DNA of 64,000 bases from UBA6244 sp963676875 (GCA_963676875.1 OY781436.1:2108001-2172000); one strand, 5' to 3'; counted from the first letter of the stretch, positions 9,714 to 18,771 are shown. Numbers and translations are program-made. The notes: a model not told the origin generated them from the sequence alone.

Positions 9714-11006
9714 CTAATTATTGTGCACAACTCTTTTAAATATATACTCGCTGATAAAGCAAACAAAGATTATTGAAAACGCCAAAAATACGCCAAGTCG
9801 GTTCGATGAATATTGTTGTACAATCAAAATCAGTATTGCAGCCAGTCCTAAAATAAAACCGGTTAAAGGAATTGTTTTATTTCCATTAATTGACTTCGAT
9901 AATTTAAAGCCGATATAATTTACAGAGGTGAAAATCAAAATAAATCCAACACTGCCAGCCGTAGAAATGCTTTCTAAATTCACGGTATTAACCAGAAGCA
10001 GGGTCAGGATGGTTGTAATCATTAATCCAACAGGATGATTCCATAACCGACCGGTTAATTGGTGTGGAAGCTCGTCATCCTCAGCGATTTCGTAGCTTAC
10101 CCGGCTCCCGCCGTACAAAGAGGCATTTATTGCCGAAAAGGTTGAGATTAAAGCTGCAATTGTTATGATCGTAAAACCAACTTTCCCTATCATGGGTGTT
10201 GCAGCTTCTGCCAAAACATAATCCTGTGCAGCGGCAATTTTATTGAAGGGTAAAGATCCAACAGTTACTGCGGCTATAATGATATAAAGAAGGATTACAA
10301 AAACAACAGAATAGTAATAGGCTTTCGGAACATTCTTTATTGGGTTTTCAATATCTGGAACTGCATTCGCAATAAGTTCAAATCCCTCATATGCCACAAA
10401 GATTACCATCCCTCCTGTAATGAGGTTAATGGTGCTCTCCCAGTTTTTGGGCGATAATTGGATCACGTTTTGATTTCCGAACAAACCGTAAATGCCTATG
10501 CCTACGAATGCAAGCAGAATGAAAAGTTTAATAACAACTGCATAGGTTTCAATTTCTCCAACAATTTTAATGCTATAGTAATTGATGGCGGTGGCAATTA
10601 TAATGATTCCACTTGCATACACATGAAAGCTTACTGTTTTACTGTCAAACAGATGAAATAAGTTTGGTGCATAAGAACCAAAAGCAGAAGCATAAAGCGA
10701 CAACATGATGATATAGCTTAACCACAGCAAGTTGTTTAATCCGCCGCTAAAAATAGATTTGCCAAAACCCTGGTTGACAAATTTCACGGTTCCTCCCCTG
10801 TCAGGAAAAGCGAGAGATAATTTCACATAACTATAGGATGTAATTAATGCCAGAATGCCGGCCAGTAAAAAAGCAATTGGGGTTCCTCCTTTGGCTAAGG
10901 AAACAGCCAACCCTAAGACAGCAAAAATTCCACCTCCTACCATACCGCCGATTCCGATAGCCATTGCGGCATTTAGTCCGATCTTTTTATTCATTTTATT
11001 CAGCAT
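9714..11006 (-). CDS. APC-superfamily amino acid permease
   Basis: 430 residues with about 12 membrane helices. The first helix has the APC signature GIGGMVGGGIFAVLG, the unwound glycine-rich segment that binds substrate, and helix 6 has VIFVAYEGFELIANA. It should import amino acids or amines with a cation; the substrate cannot be told. The last codons (VVHNN) run into the junction sequence TTGTGCACAAC. A clear Shine-Dalgarno (AAGGAGG) 8 nt before the ATG is unusual for this genome and hints at a foreign origin. It lies alone between repeat copy 2 and a MITE-like palindrome. Confidence 0.9.
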   Translation of the reverse strand: MLNKMNKKIGLNAAMAIGIGGMVGGGIFAVLGLAVSLAKGGTPIAFLLAGILALITSYSYVKLSLAFPDRGGTVKFVNQGFGKSIFSGGLNNLLWLSYIIMLSLYASAFGSYAPNLFHLFDSKTVSFHVYASGIIIIATAINYYSIKIVGEIETYAVVIKLFILLAFVGIGIYGLFGNQNVIQLSPKNWESTINLITGGMVIFVAYEGFELIANAVPDIENPIKNVPKAYYYSVVFVILLYIIIAAVTVGSLPFNKIAAAQDYVLAEAATPMIGKVGFTIITIAALISTFSAINASLYGGSRVSYEIAEDDELPHQLTGRLWNHPVGLMITTILTLLLVNTVNLESISTAGSVGFILIFTSVNYIGFKLSKSINGNKTIPLTGFILGLAAILILIVQQYSSNRLGVFLAFSIIFVCFISEYIFKRVVHNN

Positions 11007-11014
11007 TTATTCTT

Positions 11015-11022
11015 CCTCCTTA
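11015..11022 (-). promoter_or_regulatory. strong Shine-Dalgarno of the permease gene
   Basis: TAAGGAGG on the minus strand, 8 nt before the ATG at 11006. Most other genes in the window lack such a site. It fixes the start codon over the internal ATG five codons later. Confidence 0.75.
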
Positions 11023-11137
11023 AAAGTTCTTCCAACTTAAATATTTATGCTATGCGAACAAAGCATTCACCTACTTTGGTTGAACAGGCCATTGGGCTGC
11101 CATGATTCGAATCAAAAAAGACTATAAAATTAGCAAT

Positions 11138-11255
11138 AATACCGATTATGAATTGAAATGAGCTTTAAGTTCGCTTCGCTCCTGAAACCTCTTCAATTCT
11201 ATATGGGCATTATACATAAGCAGCGTAGTGCTAACTTCAATTTATAGTTGGTATA
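11138..11255 (+). repeat. MITE-like palindromic element, copy 1
   Basis: About 118 bp with imperfect inverted ends (ATACCGATTATGAATTGAA and, reversed, ATACCAACTATAAATTGAA). An inverted copy lies at 28545-28666 and an internally deleted one at 19075-19151. No ORF. The whole gap 11023-11403 otherwise holds only a GC-rich hairpin near 11360-11390 (GGCGCTGCGCGCC), close to the GH92 gene end and possibly acting in termination. Confidence 0.7.
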
Positions 11256-11403
11256 ATCAACAAAACACGACATAAAGCTTCATTAGGTGCATCATCGGAA
11301 GTCCGGTAGAGGCGAGGCATTGGGCTTGTTGAAATGTGGTTCAATCCTGCAAGTGCGGGACTAGGCGCTGCGCGCCACTCAGCGTCCTATTTATTGGCAA
11401 TTG

Positions 11404-13548
11404 TTATTTAAATTCCAATAACCCGCCGCCTATGACATCCTTATGTTTTAGCGTTCTGTTATTGTTATTCCTATTAAGAAAAATCTCAGGATTTGTTAAT
11501 GAATTTTTGGTCTTTACTATCTCGAAGGTTTTTTCGTTGTTCAAATTTATGGTAGCTTTTTCTACTTGCGGAATTCCTAAAACATATTCTGCATTGGCTG
11601 GATTTACTGGATAAAAACCTAAGGTTGAGAATATATACCAGGCACTCATCTGTCCGCAATCATCGTTCCCTGTAATGCCTTCAGGTGTGTCGTTGTAGAA
11701 CTTGTTGTAAATTTCGGTTATCAATTCATTTCCTTTTTCTGGTGTGTTTGAAAAAGCATATAAATAGGCAATGTGATGACTAGGTTCGTTACCGTGCGCG
11801 TATTGTCCTATGAGTCCTTCTTGTCCCAAATGTTTGTTGTCACCTTCTCCAGAAATCTTAAAAAATGTATTCAACTGCTCTGTAAACTGGTCTTTTCCTA
11901 CAAGCAGTTTGATGTAATTTTCTACATCATATTGACACGGTGTCCAGCTGTACTGCCAAGCATTGGCTTCGGTATAATCGCCCGGATTATTCATGGGCGA
12001 CGTGGCGTCAAGGGGTTTAAACGGGGTTCTAAAGTTTCCTTTGGAATCTTTACCACGCATCAACCCTGTTTCGGGATCGAATAGATTTTCATAGTATTTT
12101 GCTCTTTTTGCAAATACGGATGAAATACTATCCCTGCCCATCGCTTTCGCCATGATGGAAATTGCATAATCATCAAAGCCACTTTCTAAGGTTCTTGAAA
12201 CGGCTTCATTGTCCAGGTAATCAAAAGGATAATAGCCGTATTTATTATATAAATCCCAGTCTGAATTCAAATGACTTTGGGTAGAGGATGCTATCATGGC
12301 ATTCATAGCTTCGTTGAAATCAAACCCATCAAACCCCTTGTTATATGCATCCACGATTACAGGGATGGAATGATTACCAATCATACAGTGATTTTCCTGA
12401 CCCCAAGCCGTCCATATGGGTAAATAGCCTTGCGCTTTGTGGTGCGCTAAAAAGGTATTTACAAATCCGTTTATACGTTCAGGAACCAGCAGGGTGTATA
12501 AAGGATGTGCTGCTCTATAGGTATCCCAAAGCGATAGTGTAGAGTAGTATTCGCCTTTCTTGGCGGTTGTAATTTTATCATCCGCGCCTCTGTATTTTCC
12601 ATCTACATCCGCGATATTAGAAGGCTGTAAAAACAAGTGATACATAGCGGTATAGAAAATGGTTTTTTGTTTGTCATCCGCTTCAATTTCAATTTTTCTG
12701 AGATAGCTATTCCATAATTCTTTACTTTCTGTTTTTACTTGCTCAAAGTCCCAATGGTTTAGTTCTGTGGTGAGGTTATTTTTGGCTCCCTCAATGCTTA
12801 CCGTAGATAAAGCGACTTTCGTTTTCAAAACCTTATCCTTAAGCGTGAAGTTTAAAATATATTTTGGTGCATTTTCTTTGGGTTGCATCGGCAATTGTTT
12901 GATAGCATCGTAGGCATGGTCAAAAGTTAGTGTAAAGAAATATTTGCGGTCCACCCAGTTTTTGGTATGACAATACCCCGAGATTGTTTTTTTGTCTTTT
13001 TCTACTGAAATATCACTGTCTAAAACTAAACTATCGGTAAGAAAACGCAACCCATGTTGCAAGTTGACTAGCAATTTAGCTTGTTGACCGGGATAAGTGT
13101 ATTGATGAAAACCTACACGTTCTGTGGAGGTTAGTTCTGCTTTTACGCCATTAGACAGGTTGATTTTATAGTAACCCACTTCTGCCGTTTCGTCTATTTT
13201 TTTTGCTGAAAGACTATCTCCCTTATTCGTAAAAGGAAAGAGTAACACATCACCAAATTCACTTATGCCTGTGCCGCTGGCTCTGGTGTTTGAAAACCCA
13301 ACGATGGTAGAATCTTTGAGCTGATAGCCACTGGTATAGTCCCAACCTTTATCGGTATTGTCCGGGCCGGGTTGTACCATGGCAAAGGGTCTGCTGGGTC
13401 CGGGAAATGTATGCCCGGTGCCATCAGTACCAATAAAGGGGTTAACAAATTGGGTGTAATCTAAGTTTTTGTCATTGGATTCATTTGCATTTTTCTCAGC
13501 ACATCCAAGAATAGTAATGGACAATAGGAGTAATAAATAGTTTTTCAT
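11404..13548 (-). CDS. GH92 family alpha-mannosidase, lipoprotein
   Basis: 714 residues. The start is the ATG at 13548, which gives a lipoprotein signal (LLLLLSITILGC); the open frame upstream is junction sequence. The N-terminal beta-sandwich begins with the GH92 hallmark VNPFIGTDGTGHTFPG, and the (alpha/alpha)6 catalytic part has WGQENHCMIGNHS and GNDDCGQMSAWYIFS, typical of the calcium-dependent exo-mannosidases of Bacteroidota. It should trim terminal alpha-mannose from glycans at the cell surface or in the periplasm. No SusC/D or other sugar genes are near, so it is not part of a normal polysaccharide locus. At 2.1 kb it would be a large cassette. Confidence 0.92.
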   Translation of the reverse strand: MKNYLLLLLSITILGCAEKNANESNDKNLDYTQFVNPFIGTDGTGHTFPGPSRPFAMVQPGPDNTDKGWDYTSGYQLKDSTIVGFSNTRASGTGISEFGDVLLFPFTNKGDSLSAKKIDETAEVGYYKINLSNGVKAELTSTERVGFHQYTYPGQQAKLLVNLQHGLRFLTDSLVLDSDISVEKDKKTISGYCHTKNWVDRKYFFTLTFDHAYDAIKQLPMQPKENAPKYILNFTLKDKVLKTKVALSTVSIEGAKNNLTTELNHWDFEQVKTESKELWNSYLRKIEIEADDKQKTIFYTAMYHLFLQPSNIADVDGKYRGADDKITTAKKGEYYSTLSLWDTYRAAHPLYTLLVPERINGFVNTFLAHHKAQGYLPIWTAWGQENHCMIGNHSIPVIVDAYNKGFDGFDFNEAMNAMIASSTQSHLNSDWDLYNKYGYYPFDYLDNEAVSRTLESGFDDYAISIMAKAMGRDSISSVFAKRAKYYENLFDPETGLMRGKDSKGNFRTPFKPLDATSPMNNPGDYTEANAWQYSWTPCQYDVENYIKLLVGKDQFTEQLNTFFKISGEGDNKHLGQEGLIGQYAHGNEPSHHIAYLYAFSNTPEKGNELITEIYNKFYNDTPEGITGNDDCGQMSAWYIFSTLGFYPVNPANAEYVLGIPQVEKATINLNNEKTFEIVKTKNSLTNPEIFLNRNNNNRTLKHKDVIGGGLLEFK

Positions 13549-13562
13549 GTTCCTTCTAATTA

Positions 13563-13700
13563 TTGCCAAAGGTTGGCGGTATGAAACGGTAGGGGATTTC
13601 GGAGTTACTTTCCTGTCAAGGTACCACGAACTTTGATGAGCGTACTCAAGTTCAAATAACCACTTCACCCCCCAATGTTTTATGACTGTGTGTGCCCGGC
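13563..13700 (-). repeat. attC-like site 5, interrupted by intron A
   Basis: Left arm around 13563-13610 (TTGCCAAAGG...ATGAAACGGTAGGGG) pairs weakly with 13655-13700 (CCCCCCAATGTTTTAT...CCGGCAA). The end boxes are less convincing than in sites 1-3. The group II intron copy A begins inside its right end (13690). Placed between GH92 and the ATPase gene, like the other sites. Confidence 0.35.
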
Positions 13701-14200
13701 AACCATGCAATGCACACAACTGTAAGTTTTGAATACAGTTCCAAAAATGCAAATAATTTGTTTAAAAGCAAACAGTTGTGTGACAATTATTATCCCAAGG
13801 GTGAAAGTCCCTTATACGCGAGGATTAAAGCCTTGAAGTATTCGCATGTAGCTGGCCAATATTCAACAAAAACTCGTTAAAATGGATGGATGGCTTCGTA
13901 ACCGTATCCGTTATTGCGTCTGGCACGACCGGAAGAAACCCGACAGAAAAAGGAAGAACCTGATTCGGCGGGGTGTCGAAAACGGTCAAGCTTATTCATG
14001 GAGCCGCACCGGAATGGGAGGATGGGCCGTAGCCCAAAGCCCTATCCTGGGCACTACCATCACGATAAAAGGGCTCCGAAAACGGGGATACGAATCACGC
14101 TCAAACGTTTATCATCAAATCTCACGGCCACGCCGATGGCCATCGGGAGTAGTGTGAGAGGCGCACTGACGGTCGTTTGGCCGTTGGCGGTCTACTCGAT
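13690..14200 (+). mobile_element. group II intron remnant, copy A
   Basis: Begins with GTGTGCCCGGCA, a group II 5' end of the GUGYG type, contains the domain I segment CCCAAGGGTGAAAGTCCC, then jumps into the last part of the maturase gene, and ends with a domain VI stem and GTCTACTCGAT. A complete intron is about 2-2.5 kb; this 511-bp relic has lost the reverse transcriptase. A canonical domain V is not recognisable. It is antisense to all cassette genes and ends 10 bp from the stop codon of the DUF4143 ATPase. Copy B at 17348-17759 is a shorter sister. Confidence 0.8.
13852..14157 (+). pseudogene. group II intron maturase, C-terminal fragment
   Basis: About 100 residues matching the maturase (domain X and GIIM) end: MDGWLRNRIRYCVWHD, KKPDRKRKNLIRRGV and MGGWAVAQSPILGTT. 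The in-frame similarity starts before the ATG, at LANIQQKLVK, behind a stop codon. The reverse transcriptase (about 300 residues) is missing, so the intron cannot move by itself. It is enclosed in intron copy A. Confidence 0.85.
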
Positions 14201-14210
14201 GAGGCGGTCG

Positions 14211-15431
14211 TCATTTATTTTTATTGTCTAAAATCCAGTCAATTGCATTTATCTGTTTTACTCCATTGTGATTTCCTGTTTCGTAATCCATTGTTATTAG
14301 TAATCTTTCGTTAAAATCTGGAATTTTATTAAAAGGGGCTAATTCTCGTTCAAGTGTTTTTTGTTCTTTTACTGTATATGACACTTGAATATATTGAGTA
14401 TAACCATCTTTGTCTCTAACGACGAAATCAACTTCAAGATTATCTGTTTTTCCTATCCAAATTTGATAATTACGACGAAGTAATTCAAGAAATATTACAT
14501 TTTCAAGCAAATGTCCTGTATCTGAAGTAAGTTCTTTCCCCAATAATGCATATCGCAAACCTAAATCAACAAGATAGTATTTTTCTTGAGTTGCCAAATG
14601 TTGTTTTCCTTTAATATCGTATCGATTTACTTTATAAAAAAGATAGGACTCCACAAGTGTATGAATGTATTTTGATACTGTTTTATTGTCGATTTTTTTG
14701 CCATTTGCAGTAAGAACTTTTGCAATATTTCTTGCAGAAACGCTTGAACCTATGCTATCAATAAGGAAATTAACGACTTCATTATATGATGTTTCATTGT
14801 ATATTGTATGTCTTTTCTGTATATCATTCTCGTATATGTTTTGAAAAACAGTTTTTAGATACTCGTAAACATAACTTTCTCCTGCTTCAATGAATCCAAC
14901 AGATTCAGGAAAACCGCCGGTTCTCATATAATTAGCAAAAGCACGGTCTGGATTTGAAGTTTTTCCTGTATATTCCAAGTATTCAGTAAACGAGAATGGT
15001 AAAACATTAATTTCATATGCTCTACCTGTAAGTATGGTTGCTAATTCGCTTGATAAAAGGTAAGCATTGGAACCCGTAACATATAAATCGACATTTTGAG
15101 TGACATACAATCCTTCAAGTAATTTTTCAAATTCAGGAACGTTCTGAACCTCGTCAATGAAAACATAATTAGTTACACCTTCGTGCATTAATGTTTTGAT
15201 ATAATCATAAAGTTCTTTCCAATTTTTTTCAGCAAGAAAACGAAACTCGGGTAAATCCATATTAATAGAAATAATCGAAACACTCGAATCTTTTTCTTTT
15301 AGTAGTTCTTGAAATTGTACAAGTAAAGTCGATTTTCCTGCACGTTGAACACCTGTTACTACTTTTATGAAATTTTTGTCTTTTAGAACAAGAAGTTTGT
15401 CAAGTAATATTTTTCTTAGAATTTTTGGCAT
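14211..15431 (-). CDS. AAA ATPase with DUF4143 domain
   Basis: 406 residues. Walker A GVQRAGKST (about 27-35), Walker B YVFIDEVQNV, then the sensor segment LYVTGSNAYLLS and TGRAYEINVLPFSFTEYL, all typical of the AAA_14/DUF4143 family. The C-terminal third holds the DUF4143 fold with LEVDFVVRD, a PD-(D/E)xK-like core. Biological role of the family is poorly known; many copies sit in accessory DNA. I prefer the ATG at 15431, because a consensus promoter would put the transcript start near 15449, behind the TTG at 15458. Its last codons lie 10 bp from the intron A end. Confidence 0.88.
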   Translation of the reverse strand: MPKILRKILLDKLLVLKDKNFIKVVTGVQRAGKSTLLVQFQELLKEKDSSVSIISINMDLPEFRFLAEKNWKELYDYIKTLMHEGVTNYVFIDEVQNVPEFEKLLEGLYVTQNVDLYVTGSNAYLLSSELATILTGRAYEINVLPFSFTEYLEYTGKTSNPDRAFANYMRTGGFPESVGFIEAGESYVYEYLKTVFQNIYENDIQKRHTIYNETSYNEVVNFLIDSIGSSVSARNIAKVLTANGKKIDNKTVSKYIHTLVESYLFYKVNRYDIKGKQHLATQEKYYLVDLGLRYALLGKELTSDTGHLLENVIFLELLRRNYQIWIGKTDNLEVDFVVRDKDGYTQYIQVSYTVKEQKTLERELAPFNKIPDFNERLLITMDYETGNHNGVKQINAIDWILDNKNK

Positions 15432-15455
15432 CTGAATAGTTTCAATTTTACACCT

Positions 15456-15487
15456 CAAAGATAATGTAAATTCCTCAAAGTTTCAAA
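15456..15487 (-). promoter_or_regulatory. promoter of the DUF4143 ATPase gene
   Basis: TTTG (15487-15484), 20 bp, then TATCTTTG (15463-15456) on the minus strand: a full match to the Bacteroidota -33/-7 consensus. CTTTGAGG occurs twice, 19 bp apart, overlapping the -7 box and the spacer, and a third inverted copy forms a 12-bp palindrome arm pair (15468-15479 with 15498-15509); these could be operator half-sites. Confidence 0.6.
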
Positions 15488-15611
15488 TATCTCAATGTTT
15501 GAGGAATTTCATGGTCTTTTTTGATGCCGCCCAAGACCAAATTATACAGTGGAAAATCCAACTAAAACTGTTCAATCCCCAACTACAGGACGACTAATTA
15601 CCTGTGGCTTA

Positions 15612-15748
15612 GCCCAACAGGGCTTAAAACTCAATTGAGCGGGTGCTTTCACTAAATTCCGGAGTTGATTTTCAGGTTGTGGTTGATTTTTTCATTGCGG
15701 GGCGGTTTTTTTGGGCTCAACTGAGCCTTAAATCCTATTATGTTGGTA
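15612..15748 (-). repeat. attC-like recombination site 3
   Basis: 137-bp inverted repeat: GCCCAACAGGGCTTAAAACT...CAATTGAGC on the left pairs with GGGCTCAACTGAGCCTTAA...GTTGGTACC on the right. On the minus strand it closes with a perfect R' box GTTGGGC, identical to site 1. It begins 9 bp after the stop codon of the S41 gene. The rest of the gap 15432-15757 holds only the ATPase promoter. Confidence 0.6.
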
Positions 15749-15757
15749 CCTGTGGTT

Positions 15758-17161
15758 TTATTTCTCAGCACCTTGTTGCGAAATTAACTTTTTAACATAT
15801 TCGAGAGCTTCATTTTCAGGAACTTCAATATCTGGTGAAACTCCAATTTTATCTAACCTAGTCTTCGTATCTGGAGTATAAAAATCAGCAATTGCCATAA
15901 ACAGGTATAGATTATTACTGATATGTATAGGTCTAGCTGCTAGCATTGCTCCAGCAGTATTCTCACCTACAATTGTGGCGATTTTGTTTGTCTTAAGAAT
16001 ATAAACCAGAGGTTCGCATGTGCTTGCTGTTTTCCCACTGATTAACACATAAATGTTTCCATTAAAATGTTTATCACCTGGCTTTGTAACCGACTTAAAT
16101 CCTTCTGCTGTCATTAATTCTTCTAAAAATTTGTTAGTTGATGTTGCAGTAGATACAGGAAGTATGTCAAAGTTTAGATTGTTTTTCCCATGATGTGCAT
16201 ACCATTTATTGGTTATGAAATACCCTGTTTCAGTTTGCTTATTTATAAAATAACCACCTAAAGCATCTGCAGAATTTATTCCACCGCCTCCATTATTTCT
16301 GAGATCTATTATTAGATTTTCGAAGTTTCTCTTGTAAACAATCGACATAACGCTATCCATTTCAAAAGCACTGCCCGAAAAGCTTTTTACTTCAAGCAAA
16401 GCAGTCTGTTCATCTATTTCTTTAAAAAATACATTGTTTCGAGTTTTAACAGGCTCATTATCTGTTGTGTCAATCTTATGAGATGGGGGAGGGGATAATA
16501 AAAGTTGATAATGACTAAATGGTAGTTTTTGACTATAAATATTGAAAGCGAAAAACAACTCTATATCATCTTTTGCTTTAGAAGAAAATTTCTCGATTTT
16601 CTTTCTGAATTTTTGCCATTTACGAGAGTTCAAATAACTAGGATCAAAAATGTACTTTTGGGTCGTGTCGAATATCGTTTTCGGAAGTTCACTATAATCA
16701 AGCTGTTTGTTTTGATTAATCCTGTGCCCTGATATGTAAACAGGTACACCATATTCATTACTGAAAAATTGTCCAGATATACTATCTTTTAAATGAATTC
16801 CTTTAAAACTATTAACGCCAAGCATTGGCATAATAAAAGTTGCATTAATGCTATCAGTTCCATCCTTTTTATCTGTTAATGCTATATCTTTTATATTTAG
16901 AAGGATTCCTTTTTTAGGGAATTTTTTAGACAAGCGAATAATTGGTGAAGCAAGACTACCAAATATTCTTTTATCGGCATTCGGACTTGAATATAAACCA
17001 ATAAGTTTACCTGATTTGTCATGCTTTTCATACATTATGGTGTTTATAGGGCCAAAATCATTGTTGCCAACAATCAATTGAAATTTCCACTTTTCCTGTG
17101 CTGATAGAAAGCCTACTTGAAAAAGCAATACCATAGCTATAGGAATTAATCGTTTCATCAT
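15758..17161 (-). CDS. S41-family (tail-specific) serine peptidase
   Basis: 467 residues with a signal peptide (ending FLSAQ), so periplasmic or surface. The C-terminal half is a peptidase S41 core: LIIDLRNNGGG, then SGKTASTCEPL, where the Ser after TA is the expected nucleophile, and VGENTAGAM, where the usual Lys of the CtpA type is absent; this matches the TSPc subgroup without that Lys. No PDZ domain is evident, and the N-terminal 230 residues are a family-specific extension. Probable role: breakdown of secreted or damaged proteins. It is a single-gene cassette between attC-like sites 3 and 4. Confidence 0.85.
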   Translation of the reverse strand: MMKRLIPIAMVLLFQVGFLSAQEKWKFQLIVGNNDFGPINTIMYEKHDKSGKLIGLYSSPNADKRIFGSLASPIIRLSKKFPKKGILLNIKDIALTDKKDGTDSINATFIMPMLGVNSFKGIHLKDSISGQFFSNEYGVPVYISGHRINQNKQLDYSELPKTIFDTTQKYIFDPSYLNSRKWQKFRKKIEKFSSKAKDDIELFFAFNIYSQKLPFSHYQLLLSPPPSHKIDTTDNEPVKTRNNVFFKEIDEQTALLEVKSFSGSAFEMDSVMSIVYKRNFENLIIDLRNNGGGGINSADALGGYFINKQTETGYFITNKWYAHHGKNNLNFDILPVSTATSTNKFLEELMTAEGFKSVTKPGDKHFNGNIYVLISGKTASTCEPLVYILKTNKIATIVGENTAGAMLAARPIHISNNLYLFMAIADFYTPDTKTRLDKIGVSPDIEVPENEALEYVKKLISQQGAEK

Positions 17162-17221
17162 GAATAAATTTGTTTTATTAAATAATTACTTTTTGATAGT
17201 ATTTTCGTTTCTTACCATTGG

Positions 17222-17353
17222 TGCCAACGGTTTGAATATGGTGCGTTTGGCATTTCAGCGCTCATATCTTTCAATTTACCACTAAGTTTATTAACTGCTA
17301 TCATGTTCATTTTTAGTATTATATGCCAAATGCACTATATTTATTGTGTGTGC
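17222..17353 (-). repeat. attC-like site 4, interrupted by intron B
   Basis: Left arm TGCCAACGG...AATATGGTGCGTTTGGCAT (17222-17252) pairs with ATGCCAAATGCACTATAT...TTGT (17323-17347). On the minus strand it closes with GTTGGCA. Its right end merges with the GTGTGC start of intron copy B, as expected if the intron entered the attC site. Confidence 0.5.
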
Positions 17354-17759
17354 TCAGCATGGTTGCTGTGCACACAACTGTAAGTTTTGAATACAGTTCC
17401 AAAAATGCAAATAATTTGTTTAAAAGCAAACAGTTGTGTGACAATAATTATCCCAAGGGTGAAAATCCCTTATACGCGAAGATTAAAGCCTTGAAGTATT
17501 CGCATGTAGCCGGCCAATATTCAACAAAAACTCGTTAAAATGGATGGATGGCTTCGTAACCGTATCCGTTATTGCATCTGACACGACCGGAAGAAACCCG
17601 ACAGAAAAAGGAAGAACCTGATTCGGCCGGGTGTTGAAAACGGGGATATGAGTCACGCTCCAACGTTTATCATCAAATTTCACGGCCACGCCGATGGCCA
17701 TCGGGGGTGGTGTGAGAGGCGCACTCCGTCAGTTAATTCTGGCGGAGCCGTCTACTCGA
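17348..17759 (+). mobile_element. group II intron remnant, copy B
   Basis: Same layout as copy A (5' GTGTGCTCAGCA, CCCAAGGGTGAAAATCCC, maturase tail, domain VI, GTCTACTCGAT) but 99 bp shorter: the part between two GAAAACGG direct repeats in copy A is missing here. The maturase piece also has a stop (after IRYCI). Its 3' end touches the stop codon of the membrane-protein gene at 17760. Confidence 0.78.
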
Positions 17760-18206
17760 TTACCAACCGTATTTTATTCTATTTAGTTTTATAAAAGTCA
17801 GGAAATTGAAAAGGTATTGTATTAGAAAAACACAAAATCCAATCAAATAGGTTTCTAATGTATCTTTAATTCCTAAATCATTTGCAATCAAAAACTTTCC
17901 AAATATAAAGCCCATAATTAAACTTAAAATTAATCCGAGAATACTGATATTCTTATATGTCATTTTCTTTCTCTTCTGAAGTATAGAAATTATTGGAATA
18001 ACGACTAAGAATTGTATTGTCAGAATAATGATAAATAGAAAAACAAAGAGGAAAAGATTTGAAAAAGCAAAACCGTCCAATTCATTCATTTCTGATTCTG
18101 AAATAGAATTTCTTATTCCCCAAAAATAACTCTCAATCCAAAAGGCTACAAATACAAAGCCACAGCCAATTCCAACAGAAATTATATGTTTAATCAAGTT
18201 TTTCAT
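17760..18206 (-). CDS. hypothetical membrane protein
   Basis: 148 residues with four predicted membrane helices (about 8-27, 48-75, 90-112 and 122-140) and short basic loops. No family recognised. The ATG at 18206 lies one base after the stop codon of the upstream gene (18208), pointing to translational coupling; the ORF upstream of this ATG is not needed. The stop codon abuts intron copy B, so the original downstream flank has been replaced. Confidence 0.7.
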   Translation of the reverse strand: MKNLIKHIISVGIGCGFVFVAFWIESYFWGIRNSISESEMNELDGFAFSNLFLFVFLFIIILTIQFLVVIPIISILQKRKKMTYKNISILGLILSLIMGFIFGKFLIANDLGIKDTLETYLIGFCVFLIQYLFNFLTFIKLNRIKYGW

Positions 18207-18207
18207 A

Positions 18208-18771
18208 TCAAAATGACTCGTCAATTGGTTTGTCTGTTCCTATTTTATATGTTTCTATTTGTCCCATTGATGATGTTATATAACCGTAGACAATTTCTCT
18301 CTTTTTACTATTTCCTATATTATATTCAATCTCAAGTGTACTGTCCCCATTTATTCCAATCCAAACCGTTTTCTTCTCATTCGGTTCTAGTTTGTGTATT
18401 GTTTTTGGCTGAGCACCAATTATTTCAACATTTTCAATTGTCTGACCAGTTTCATTAACAAACGTGATTCTTAGTGTATTTATGAGAACTACAATAATGA
18501 AAAAGTAAAAAATAGAAATTGGAATATTTGCCAAAATTAATCCAATCGATATTCGTTTCGCTTTCGTAAAATCTCTGTCAGGTGAAAAGAATAAAACCAG
18601 TATTAGTCCAATAATGCTGAGAATACCCAAACCAATAATTATGAAATAACTGGCAACAGCCAATTCAATCGAAAGTGTGAAATAGAAAGTCACGACCATA
18701 ATCGTTCCGATGATGAAACTTAAAATCGCTATCAACTTTCCAAATCTAATATTTTTAGCAGTTCGTGTCAT
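18208..18771 (-). CDS. hypothetical membrane protein with DUF-like C-terminal beta domain
   Basis: 187 residues. Three helices in the first 100 residues (about 13-35, 38-65 and 78-103), then a roughly 85-residue soluble part rich in beta strands (VNETGQTIENVEIIG..., KKTVWIGINGDS). Not recognised. Start set at the ATG 18771, because the earlier codons lie in junction sequence. Co-transcribed with the next gene (one-base gap). Together they form the last cassette-like unit before the cytochrome operon. Confidence 0.65.
   Translation of the reverse strand: MTRTAKNIRFGKLIAILSFIIGTIMVVTFYFTLSIELAVASYFIIIGLGILSIIGLILVLFFSPDRDFTKAKRISIGLILANIPISIFYFFIIVVLINTLRITFVNETGQTIENVEIIGAQPKTIHKLEPNEKKTVWIGINGDSTLEIEYNIGNSKKREIVYGYITSSMGQIETYKIGTDKPIDESF

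Noticed and set aside
9680..9715. tRNA-like end (TTTCGAATCC) after repeat copy 2
   Set aside because: No acceptor stem or anticodon arm can be built upstream; the match in copy 1 is only GAATCC.
13549..13752. N-terminal extension of the GH92 gene to 13752
   Set aside because: The extra 68 codons come from attC-like and intron sequence and hide the clear lipoprotein signal at 13548.
17323..17538. Plus-strand ORF of 71 codons at intron copy B (and its twin at 13692)
   Set aside because: It is a reading through the structured 5' part of the group II intron, not a protein gene.
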